The notes under the pieces: generated by a model
What the model was told of the DNA's origin: nothing
What the model saw: only the letters and a program-made list of their open reading frames with translations
Database searches by the model: none
Source: Antedon mediterranea
Lineage: Eukaryota > Echinodermata > Crinoidea > Comatulida > Antedonidae
Direction of reading: 5' to 3'
Length of the DNA stretch: 64,000 nucleotides
Assembly: GCF_964355755.1 (NCBI RefSeq)
Contig: NC_092673.1
Coordinates: 29,517,001 to 29,581,000, forward strand
Part shown: one piece after another, positions 32,601 through 37,311 of the stretch
Layout: each line of letters starts with the position of its first letter
Position numbering within the stretch: the first letter of the stretch is position 1
Translations under genes and position numbers: made by a program

Positions 32601-35424
32601 AACAATAATTTCCCAAATACAGCAGAATGTTTTTGAGACTGATAACATATTTGTGTGCTTTTTTTTATATTTCAATCACAATTCATAATGTTTTTTTGCT
32701 TCTATTATTTACTGAGAATAATTTTATTATATAATATATAATATTATATAATATATAATATTATATATATATATTATATATATATATTATATATTCAATG
32801 TAAAATATAATTATTTTGTAAGAATAATTTTATTTTTCCTTTCTTTTTTCAGTACCAACAACAAAAGGTATGACCTTTAAATTATCATTATTAGTAGTGC
32901 ATTTTCAGAACCTTATATTCACCACATATTTAGCATACTAAATGTATATACATATTATGAAGTACTGTCCACCCAGGCAGCACTTGCCAGCTCTTATACT
33001 ATGATGTTATCCAAATTCCTTCACTTGCACTGATGAAGGGCTATGTGTTGCCCGAAAGCTCTGCTAACTTTTCTGGCTGTTTTACTTATCGTTTTGATTT
33101 AGCTTTTCGCTTTTTTTTTGTATATCCATTGAGATCCAGCCACTGATACCCACAGCATTGTCATTTTTTCAGTAATTTGCCTTTGGATTCATATTATGAA
33201 GTACTAATATATTTTTTAAAATATTTAATAATTAATTCCTTCTTTTTTTCAGCACCAGGAATAGGTATGAACTTTGAATTAGTTAATTTATTTAATATAT
33301 ACGATTATTTAAAACATAAAAAAACACTACAATAACATTTGAAAAGAATAATCAGCTGAGATTCAGCATAGCCAATGAAAGTCCTAATGTGAAACTTATT
33401 TCCAATTGAATCCTATTAACAACAAAAAAGCAAGCAAAAACAACAATGGAAACACATACATAGATAATATGGGACATATTTAATCATTTTTAAGAAATTC
33501 TATTTCTAATTTATTATTAACTATTTTTTATCTTATCAGATACTGTTGTAATTATTATAATTGTGGCATCAGCAATTGGGGTGTTCCTCTTTGTGTTAGT
33601 GTTAATGTTATGCATTATGGGTGCTGCACTTCGTAGAAGAAGACATCTTCATGCAAGACCATTCTCCAAATATCCCACACCACCTGGAATATATGCCAGT
33701 AGGGTTGTACACAATCCTTTGGGCGTGAAATACGATGATGTAGATAGCTTCTATGAAACGGAGAGCGTAACAAGCAGTGAGGAGAGTCGAATGCGACATA
33801 TGGCTAATGTTATACGGAATGCTCCAAGGATTGAGGTTAGTACAGACCCCACAATTCTCCTGATAGTTGCAAGAGTTCTTGGATACTGAAGCCTGTTTTC
33901 CTGTCGACGTTATTCGATGCTGTCGTCGTTGATCGTTCAACGACGACAGCATCGAATAATGTCGACAGGATCAACGACGATCATTTGAAAACGATCAAGT
34001 TGAAATGATGACAATATGGGGTACCTTTTCCAGTAAATCATTTACATAGAAGATCGCCGATTATTGTTAACGATAGCGTCGATCTAACATCGACAGGAAA
34101 ACAGGCTTAAGAAGAAAATGATCTCATATTTCCTGTTTAAAGCAAATCACTCCCCTCTCACTAATAATGGAACAATCCATTAAGAGAACTTTCTTGAAAT
34201 AGCCATTAATTCTAGTGGGCTGAGGTGTCAATCTTGATCATGATAAAGCTCTGTCTACACTATCAAACTAGTTTGACAAAAAAACTTTGATGTTCCCAAA
34301 TATGGCGGTGATATGACATTATTGTATCCATACGGTATATGGGCACATGACATTTTTTTGCCACATAAAGTTTGATAATGTAGGCAGAAATTGAAGTACA
34401 ATTTCTCCTGATTGTTAGTGATATACTAAAACCTCTTTTTAGCATATACTATTGGGTAACTATTTGGAACATTTTTCCTCTATGTTTGGATGTAATTATT
34501 ATAGTGTTCTCTATCGATTGGCCACGCACTCACTAATATGAGTCCTATCCTGTGATATAAATCCATAATGTTGACTCATTGATTTGGTGTTTATATCAAA
34601 TAATACAAGTGTTATTAACTTTTACTTTTGTTACTTTTCAGAGAATGAGTGGTAGCAGAATGAGCATGTCCGAAGGTTCTCCCAGCTCCTACTACAATGA
34701 CTTTGTACGACCATATATAGCTACTGGAGCCGAAGAAGAAGAACTAGTATGTATTATTGTTTAATCTAAAGCTCTGTCCACACTATCAAACTAGTTTTAC
34801 AAAAAAGTGTGATGTGCCGAAATATGGTAGTGATATGACATCATCATGTCCATATATGGGCACATCACATTGTGTTGTAGCATAAAGTTTGATAGTGTAG
34901 ACAAAGCTGCTTTAAGAATAACAGCAGGGTGGATCTATAGCAATGCTCTAGGTAACAGTTCTCAATTGACCTAGCAACATACAAGCTGTGAGTGACAGAA
35001 CGTAGATCTAGATTTATATAAAAACAATCTGTAACTGTTGCTAGTTCTCAGTTGAAATATCAATAAGAATTTGAAAAAAATATATATGTATACAAATATA
35101 CTTTGCCTTAAAATCTTGGCGTACTATTCACTGAAGCTTATCAAAACTTAAAAATAAATGGTAAATAAAAATACTTCATTTGCTATCCAATCGAATTTGA
35201 ACATTTTCATGAAAGCCCCAGTGGTATAATGGTTAGGACATCTGCATATCATGCAGAAGGTTCCGGGTTCAAATCTCAGTTGAGGCAGTTTTTTCTTATT
35301 CCCACTAATTTCCTCATCTTTATCGTTTTAAATTATATTATGCATACAAATATTTCCACTTTTTTTACAGTCACAGTCTTATTACAATCGTGGATTTACA
35401 CGCAACTATAATGCCAACAATTAA
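5145..35424 (+). CDS. Membrane mucin-like protein with SEA, LDLa, Sushi, EGF, NIDO, AMOP, VWD and TM (5' incomplete)
   Basis: Fifty-three exons could be chained in frame to the stop TAA at 35422-35424; the start codon and signal peptide lie upstream of the window. The NIDO-AMOP-VWD core is the arrangement known from MUC4, SUSD2 and insect Mesh; here it is preceded by LDLa and Sushi modules and followed by a long cbEGF array, SEA domains and a single transmembrane helix. The product should be a large type I membrane glycoprotein at the cell surface, partly shed or held together after SEA autoproteolysis, with adhesive or barrier roles by family analogy. Nearly every intron is phase 1, as expected for shuffled extracellular modules; domain-internal introns are phase 0. 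The reading counts 2616 complete codons before the stop. The upstream mini-exon array probably adds a Thr-rich N-terminal region. A direct orthologue name cannot be assigned; MUC4-like is the nearest description. Confidence 0.9.
6037..6502 (+). CDS. Short Thr-rich exons: one 6 nt candidate micro-exon and three 30-33 nt exons
   Basis: Exons 6163-6195, 6318-6350 and 6473-6502 each begin after cacag, end at gtaagt and are phase 1-1; they read [22 protein letters not shown] and [10 protein letters not shown] in series. They sit in three tandem exon+intron units of about 155 bp sharing the flank ggtgtacaaatttaat. Ahead of them, 6037-6042 (acccag between aaacag and gtatga) is a candidate 6 nt exon by analogy with the 12-18 nt exons at 32505-33264; the frame is kept with or without it. 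The segment forms a Thr-rich linker between SEA and LDLa modules. Confidence 0.7.
6699..7464 (+). CDS. Two LDL-receptor class A domains
   Basis: Exons 6699-6812 and 7342-7464, both phase 1-1. Each has six Cys and the calcium-cage end: [15 protein letters not shown] in the first and [14 protein letters not shown] in the second. LDLa modules are calcium-dependent ligand-binding units of about 40 residues, here one per exon. Confidence 0.93.
8221..8904 (+). CDS. Two Sushi (CCP) domains
   Basis: Exons 8221-8394 and 8731-8904, each 174 nt and phase 1-1. Both show four Cys with the CCP spacing, the Gly-Tyr after the third strand (CFSGYSLIG and [10 protein letters not shown]), and a closing Cys just before the donor. 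One module per exon is the usual CCP gene structure. Sushi domains also accompany NIDO-AMOP-VWD cores in SUSD2 and Mesh. Confidence 0.92.
9113..9765 (+). CDS. Two EGF-like domains before NIDO
   Basis: Exons 9113-9238 and 9643-9765, both phase 1-1. Starts FNEC and IDEC, six Cys, and the aromatic-Cys core ([11 protein letters not shown] and [11 protein letters not shown]) mark calcium-binding-type EGF modules. Confidence 0.92.
9266..9377. mobile_element. MITE family A copy 1
   Basis: Begins aagctctgtctacactatc and has the family core gtgatgtgcccatatatgg; the right arm is diverged, ending near gtagacagacctt. Intronic. Confidence 0.65.
10373..11529 (+). CDS. NIDO (nidogen extracellular) domain, first three exons
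   Basis: Exons 10373-10527 (phase 1 to 0), 10648-10812 (phase 0-0) and 11356-11529 (phase 0-0). Typical NIDO features are visible: [19 protein letters not shown], then [14 protein letters not shown] and a short GEVYYQVY strand. The domain is completed by the first part of the next exon ([20 protein letters not shown]). NIDO occurs in nidogen, MUC4, SUSD2 and related proteins. Confidence 0.93.
10829..10975. repeat. CTAGCTACCTA simple repeat
   Basis: Degenerate tandem of ctagctaccta-type units in the intron after 10812. No coding content. Confidence 0.85.
11984..13604 (+). CDS. End of NIDO and AMOP domain (three exons)
   Basis: Exons 11984-12479 (phase 0 to 1, the longest module exon), 12826-12987 and 13485-13604 (phase 1-1). 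After the NIDO end the text has [16 protein letters not shown], a second CPWTFGQA, then [11 protein letters not shown] and [10 protein letters not shown], the Cys pattern of AMOP. The last exon adds [20 protein letters not shown], a Cys-rich bridge before VWD as in MUC4 and SUSD2. The AMOP role is adhesion-related by family knowledge only. Confidence 0.92.
13636..13760 (-). mobile_element. Probable LINE/SINE 3' end, minus orientation
   Basis: Starts with tcaattcaattcaattta, followed by a ccgggttttacaatacaaac stretch that recurs at 20814-20850. The pentanucleotide run mirrors the ttgaattgaattgaatt tail at 16293-16320, suggesting a shared element family inserted in reverse. Confidence 0.45.
13976..16549 (+). 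CDS. von Willebrand factor type D domain (four exons)
   Basis: Exons 13976-14190 (phase 1 to 0), 14776-14860 (0 to 1), 15097-15294 (1-1) and 16436-16549 (1-1). The start [21 protein letters not shown] is the VWD signature, and the end reads KGLFG then [10 protein letters not shown], the usual closing motif split by an intron. The intron before 14776 carries a decayed duplicate of that exon, and the intron after 15294 carries a LINE fragment. Confidence 0.94.
14574..14613 (+). pseudogene. Decayed duplicate of VWD exon 14776-14860
   Basis: After ctattttag the sequence copies the first 30 or so nt of the real exon with few changes (GTTGAAATCAGATTGACTAG), then diverges into a T run without a donor. 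Flanks also match (cacctatttta and cacctaattta). It is an intronic exon copy that lost function. Confidence 0.75.
15602..16320 (+). mobile_element. 3' fragment of a non-LTR retrotransposon (CR1/L2-like)
   Basis: An open stretch from 15602 to the stop at 16048-16050 codes text typical of the end of LINE reverse transcriptase ORFs: [45 protein letters not shown] and a following [13 protein letters not shown] 3' tail of ttgaa repeats ends near 16320. A stop codon lies just upstream (TAA before GTATAC) and the rest of the ORF is missing, so it is a 5'-truncated dead copy, in sense orientation within the VWD intron. Confidence 0.8.
16600..16690 (-). mobile_element. Possible tRNA-derived SINE remnant
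   Basis: On the minus strand the text tggtctagagatatgaacac then ccaggctagtgatctgaagg then a degenerate TTC-arm-like stretch resembles a tRNA head. Weak and without a clear body. Confidence 0.3.
16946..17206 (+). CDS. Post-VWD Cys-containing segment
   Basis: Single phase 1-1 exon. It holds [15 protein letters not shown] and a later [16 protein letters not shown]. In MUC4/SUSD2-type proteins a similar stretch with a CxxxxxCxFD pattern directly follows VWD, which supports continuity of the module order. No separate function can be assigned. Confidence 0.88.
17434..18225 (+). CDS. Cadherin-like beta-sandwich segment running into an EGF-like start
   Basis: Exons 17434-17616 (phase 1-1) and 18044-18225 (phase 1 to 0). 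The text NFPPNITN, then [15 protein letters not shown], then [12 protein letters not shown] and [10 protein letters not shown] looks like a dystroglycan-type cadherin-like fold (DxNGDxxxF and ASDG features), as found after VWD in other large NIDO proteins. The second exon ends in [11 protein letters not shown], the first half of an EGF-like module. The donor is gttagt. Confidence 0.75.
18278..18403. mobile_element. MITE family A copy 2
   Basis: Ends ttaagctctgtctacac and tgtagacagagctta are inverted; core gtgatatgcccacatatgg. Lies in the intron before 18522. Confidence 0.8.
18522..18702 (+). CDS. EGF-like pair with a Pro/Asn-rich insertion
   Basis: Exon in phase 0 to 1. It completes the EGF begun upstream ([12 protein letters not shown]) and adds a second Cys-rich module ([30 protein letters not shown]) with an atypical spacer of Asn and Pro residues. 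The phase switch shows this junction differs from the one-module-per-exon array that follows. Confidence 0.85.
18822..18957. mobile_element. MITE family A copy 3
   Basis: Inverted arms catgtctacactatcaatct and agtttgatagtgtagacat; the long complementary arms include gtgtgatgtgcc and ggcacatcacac. Confidence 0.8.
19141..27996 (+). CDS. Array of about 18 calcium-binding EGF domains (15 exons)
   Basis: Exons: 19141-19263, 19497-19628, 19911-20279 (three EGFs), 21053-21181, 21478-21591, 21987-22109, 22609-22725, 23116-23250, 23659-23781, 24398-24517, 25418-25543, 25895-26137 (two EGFs), 26661-26798, 27301-27426 and 27874-27996. All are phase 1-1. Most begin D-I-(D/N)-E-C and keep the Asn-hydroxylation-type CxNxxGSYxCxC core and six Cys, so calcium binding and rod-like stacking are likely, as in fibrillin. 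The 22609 module lacks the DI(D/N)EC start and the 25418 module has IIEC instead. Exon 19141-19263 ends at a GC donor. Multi-EGF exons suggest intron loss or origin before the intron gains. Confidence 0.93.
20808..20890 (-). mobile_element. Second copy of the 13636 element, minus orientation
   Basis: Shares attctggattttacaata then caaacaataa with the stretch at 13660-13690; a short remnant. Confidence 0.4.
23427..23531. mobile_element. MITE family A copy 4, partial
   Basis: Contains atatggtagtgatatgacat and gcccatatatggacacat of the family core and the arm acataaagttttatgtagac; the left end is missing or diverged. Confidence 0.6.
23953..24322. mobile_element. Inverted-repeat element (about 370 bp)
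   Basis: The outer arms ggttataccaaagaacttat and the complement of ataaacttctttggttataa match, as do inner arms around ggagcagcaccctctcc and gagggcgctactcc. No ORF. A non-autonomous DNA element in the intron between EGF exons. Confidence 0.6.
24995..25336. repeat. 42 bp minisatellite, about 8 copies
   Basis: Unit includes cacagtctatacactcatga then tgctcacatgatattgtaatgt. One unit has a 3 nt insertion. As 42 is a multiple of three the minus strand stays open with a 14-residue repeat ([14 protein letters not shown]); this looks like a by-product, not a gene. Intronic, 80 bp before an EGF exon. Confidence 0.93.
26818..26945. mobile_element. MITE family A copy 5
   Basis: Full-length: taaagctctgtctacactat at the left and agtttgatagtgtagacaga at the right, with the standard core. 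Confidence 0.85.
28112..28245. mobile_element. MITE family A copy 6
   Basis: Arms atctacactatcaaactagt and actttgatagtgcagacaga; core present as atggcagtgatatgatgtca. Confidence 0.8.
28363..29201 (+). CDS. SEA-like domain 2 (two exons), cleavage motif absent
   Basis: Exons 28363-28469 (phase 1 to 0) and 28991-29201 (phase 0 to 1), the same split as the two clear SEA domains. The text has [11 protein letters not shown] near the start and [12 protein letters not shown] where other SEA domains have the GSIIA loop, so autocleavage is unlikely here. Assignment rests on position, exon phases and length rather than on strong residues. Confidence 0.7.
28780..28975. mobile_element. Palindromic element with long arms
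   Basis: The arm ttttgatcaatatacgttta then tcgtcctcagga is mirrored by tcctgaggacaatcaaagta then tattgatcaaaa, with outer stretches around tttagttctgaaa and ttttagaactaaat. A related single arm lies at 10036-10120. Non-coding, just before the exon at 28991. Confidence 0.65.
29317..29457. mobile_element. MITE family A copy 7
   Basis: Left end cttaagctctgtctacacta, right end agtttaaacagagccttaag, core gcgatgtgcccacatatgg. Confidence 0.8.
29564..30104 (+). CDS. Thr/Ser/Pro-rich mucin segment with 15 bp minisatellite exon
   Basis: Exons 29564-29710 and 29814-30104, both phase 1-1. The first is rich in TTSGTT-type text. The second is about 19 tandem copies of a 15 bp unit coding [10 protein letters not shown] with variants TTPQG, TTSQR and TTHQG; it stays open because 15 is a multiple of three. 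Long open frames on the other strand here are by-products of the repeat. Heavy O-glycosylation is expected. Copy number is likely polymorphic. Confidence 0.88.
30105..31236. other. Intron with duplicated block and cag/gta junctions
   Basis: A block around 30159-30296 (AT-rich, with gatcatcaat and cttaacaccttaattcatac) recurs around 30300-30420. At 30163-30164, 30302-30303 and 30481-30482 a 3' splice-like (c)ag is followed at once by gtaggt, gaagat and gtaagt. No coding exon is supported. A MITE-like element lies at 30691-30818. Confidence 0.6.
30691..30818. mobile_element. MITE-like element, family B copy 2
   Basis: Ends aaagcttggttcccacaatg and gtgggaaccaagttt are inverted; the interior has gcatt/aatgc-type short arms as in the other two copies. 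Confidence 0.65.
31237..31965 (+). CDS. SEA domain 3, paralogue of SEA domain 1
   Basis: Exons 31237-31373 (phase 1 to 0) and 31737-31965 (phase 0 to 1). Text [16 protein letters not shown] and [15 protein letters not shown] parallels the first SEA domain, including the G-SIIA cleavage-type loop. Similar exon text and a similar sequence before the first exon suggest a segmental duplication. This membrane-proximal copy is placed as in classic transmembrane mucins. Confidence 0.88.
32012..32160. mobile_element. MITE family A copy 8
   Basis: Left arm taaagctctgtctacactat; the right arm is diverged (gtcaatctagagctta). Core gtgatgtgcccatatatgg present. Confidence 0.75.
32505..33264 (+). CDS. Three micro-exons of 18, 15 and 12 nt
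   Basis: Micro-exons 32505-32522, 32853-32867 and 33253-33264, each after a strong pyrimidine tract plus cag and followed by gtatga. All are phase 1-1 and together read VPTTTE, VPTTK, APGI plus junction glycines, a short Thr/Pro stalk between SEA 3 and the membrane. Matching acceptor and donor contexts indicate they arose by duplication. The frame is unaffected by skipping any of them. Confidence 0.75.
32720..32796. repeat. AT-only palindromic tract
   Basis: Runs of atataatatt and tatatatata between two micro-exons; can fold on itself. Simple sequence. Confidence 0.85.
32970..33195 (+). mobile_element. Dispersed repeat, 3' part shared with 45840-45925
   Basis: Text cattgagatccagccactga then tacccacagcattgtcattt then cagtaatttgcctttggat recurs near 45857-45920 in a FIGNL1 intron. 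Upstream is ctgatgaagggctatgtgtt and gcccgaaagc, a phrase common at ends of invertebrate retroelements. Family unknown. Confidence 0.55.
33540..35424 (+). CDS. Transmembrane helix and cytoplasmic tail (three exons)
   Basis: Exons 33540-33835 (phase 1 to 0), 34642-34746 (0-0) and 35371-35424 with the stop (the exon may continue to 35425 and splice on in the 3' UTR). The first codes a hydrophobic run [20 protein letters not shown] followed by LRRRRH, the stop-transfer charge cluster, so the C-terminus is cytoplasmic. The tail has [18 protein letters not shown], Ser-rich text and Tyr-containing ends (SYYNDF, SYYNRGF) that could be phosphorylation or sorting sites; that is inference. Confidence 0.9.
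33887..34112. mobile_element. Foldback MITE with nested 32 bp hairpin
   Basis: Outer inverted ends aagcctgttttcctgtcga and tcgacaggaaaacaggctt bound an inner hairpin whose arms 33900-33931 and 33938-33969 pair at 31 of 32 positions around a 6 nt loop. No ORF. It lies about 50 bp past the TM exon donor. Confidence 0.85.
34244..34392. mobile_element. MITE family A copy 9
   Basis: Left end aaagctctgtctacactatc then aaactagtttgac; right arm aaagtttgataatgtaggca. Confidence 0.8.
34768..34910. mobile_element. MITE family A copy 10
   Basis: Left end aaagctctgtccacactatc, right end aaagtttgatagtgtagaca then aagct; core gtgatgtgccgaaatatgg. Confidence 0.85.
35215..35287 (+). tRNA. tRNA-like gene or pseudogene, anticodon loop atATCat
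   Basis: A 73 nt stretch beginning gccccagtggtataatggtt has tRNA proportions: a 7 bp acceptor stem with one C-A mismatch and a G-T, a D-arm box tggtataatggttagg, a 5 bp anticodon stem tctgc/gcaga with loop atatcat, and a TTC arm ccgggttcaaatctcag with one mismatch and a G-T. A T6 Pol III-type terminator follows. Anticodon AUC would read GAU (Asp), an unusual choice since Asp tRNAs use GUC. The mismatches and anticodon favour a pseudogene or SINE head. It sits in the last coding-region intron of the mucin gene, same strand. Confidence 0.5.
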
Positions 35425-35800
35425 GGTTAGTTTATTTTAATGCCAAAAATAAATGACAATATCAGAAAATATATCTTTTTAAAGACATTTAAAAAACATA
35501 GAATAAATGTTGTTTTGTATAATTCTGCTTTTTATTTGGGATTTTTTTAGTTTTCATTAAAATAATTTGGAAATATTGTTAAACTAAACTAATTTTTATT
35601 TTTTGCAGGAATGACTGAAAACTAATGCGACTGAAATCAAGTATATACAAATATATAAATAATCATGTAGTTTTTTATATAAAAAAGATATTTATATGTA
35701 ATATACAAAAAAATAGGAATTTTATATGTAAAGACTAGGGGTTTTTATATGTAAAAATAGTTAATTTTACCAGTACTAAAATAAATACTATTGCATACGT
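35425..35800 (+). other. 3' UTR of the mucin gene
   Basis: After the stop, ttaag/gttagt and a later ttttgcag/gaatga (35609-35610) suggest a last UTR intron. An AATAAA lies at 35780-35785. The exact cleavage site is not visible. Confidence 0.5.
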
Positions 35801-36750
35801 TGTGAGAAAAATATTACTTTGGCTTTTCTGGAGATTGTTACCAAAGAAATCTTCCTTGATATATTGTCAACAAAAAAACATAAATAATATTAACAAATAA
35901 TATGGTGACAAGGTGTACTAATTTAGCTAATCAAATTAGCATCTAAATGATCTATAAGACATATTTCTTAAATTATTATAATATAAACGATAGGACATTT
36001 GTAAGCAAGATTAACAATCATAACAATGAACAATTAAAAATCATAATTACAACAAACCAACAAACAACTGTTAGATAGTAGTAATAATAATTTTTATACT
36101 CTAAGAATTATTAAATAACAATTTCTTTTAGTTTCTGAATTTAAAAAAATATGAAACTCAAGCATAAAGTGTTAGAAGGCTAAACCAATAGTAAACCACC
36201 TAATCCGGTTGAATTTTTAAAGTGTTTCGGTTTGTATGCAAAAGCATACATAATATGAATCATAATAAACGTAGTGTTAATAATGTGTAGGCAACATGCT
36301 TGCTTACTTTAGACAGCGTGGTTTAACGGGTAAAATATATATTTATATAGTCTATGCAAACTACACTATTATTCAGACAATCACTTTTATTATAGTGAAA
36401 TAAAATAATATTTGCAATAATTGTTCAACTTGTGTGTTTGATTGTGTATACGCGTTATTAGTTTGGGAAGAAATCTATCTAATCTATTTTGCAAATGATT
36501 TGGTAGGAGGAATTTCTCTATAATAAATCAACTACAGTACAATAGTATACAGTGTGACCATTGTACAAGCAGGACGAAAACAAGTACAACCAATAAAATT
36601 GCTATCATAATTTTAGACATCTATTTGTGGTAATAGTTGTCTATTATGTAAATAAGTTAGCAACAAGCCCAACTTCTTTATATAGTATGATCATGAATAT
36701 ACGTGAAATAAAGTCTGCTGATTGGTTAATAGTTATGCAATTACAATCTA
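35801..36750. other. Intergenic region between mucin and FIGNL1
   Basis: AT-rich, no supported exon or RNA gene; only scattered simple A/T runs. The FIGNL1 promoter is expected at the right end. Confidence 0.5.
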
Positions 36751-36808
36751 TAGAGGGCGTCTTGCGGGAGTTTACAAAATAAAAAAACGTGACTGAAATT
36801 GAAAAGAA
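36751..36808 (+). promoter_or_regulatory. Likely 5' noncoding exon and promoter edge of FIGNL1
   Basis: The stretch tagagggcgtcttgcgggag then an A-rich run ends in gaaaagaag/gtaaag, a good donor. The next acceptor, attttcag at 37281-37288, precedes the coding start. The transcription start is not determinable by eye. Confidence 0.4.
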
Positions 36809-36875
36809 GGTAAAGTTGCCTAGTTTAAAAAACGTATTTCAACGACATAAATTATGAATCATATAGCAAATAGGC

Positions 36876-37225
36876 CTAGCCTAGGCCTATATGAAATGTA
36901 GTTAGTACCAAAATCAACGGCATATTATTTTATCAGATATAGGCCTAGCCTAGGCCTACTCTTATCATAATATTAGCCTAGGCCTAGCCTAAAAGAGGAT
37001 GCCTAGCTAGCTAGCTGTAGAAGTAAGTAGGGCCAGGCTAGGCCTACCTAGCTAGGCCTAGCCTAGTAGTAATATTACTACTAGGTTAGGTAGGGGCTAG
37101 GAGGCCTACCAGCCTAGCCAGGTAGTCTGAGATGGCATAGCCTAGGCCTAGACTAGAGACGGAATTTGAGTTGAGTATTGTTTTGTTACTAAATACTAGG
37201 CTAGCTACTACTAGGCCTAGGCTAT
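36876..37225. repeat. GGCCTA-rich degenerate palindromic repeat
   Basis: Many overlapping gcctaggc and aggcctag units, self-complementary, in the first FIGNL1 intron. Similar short runs appear near 41290-41350 and 50090-50160. Confidence 0.8.
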
Positions 37226-37311
37226 ATTATTATTCATATTTGCCCAGGTTAGGCCAACTATGTATGTAGTACTTTCTCATATTTTCAGAATTGGATAAAG
37301 CCTACTACAAT

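Noticed and set aside
33030-33068. Hammerhead ribozyme-like core: ctgatga, a gggc/gccc stem, then gaaa
   Set aside because: The core order fits, but the strands that should form stem I (before ctgatga and after about 33067) are not complementary and stem III would be only 2 bp. Probably a retroelement end with chance resemblance.
37291-37311. FIGNL1 start at 37291
   Set aside because: That position is TTG; the first ATG in frame is 37312 and its product aligns with the vertebrate N-terminus.
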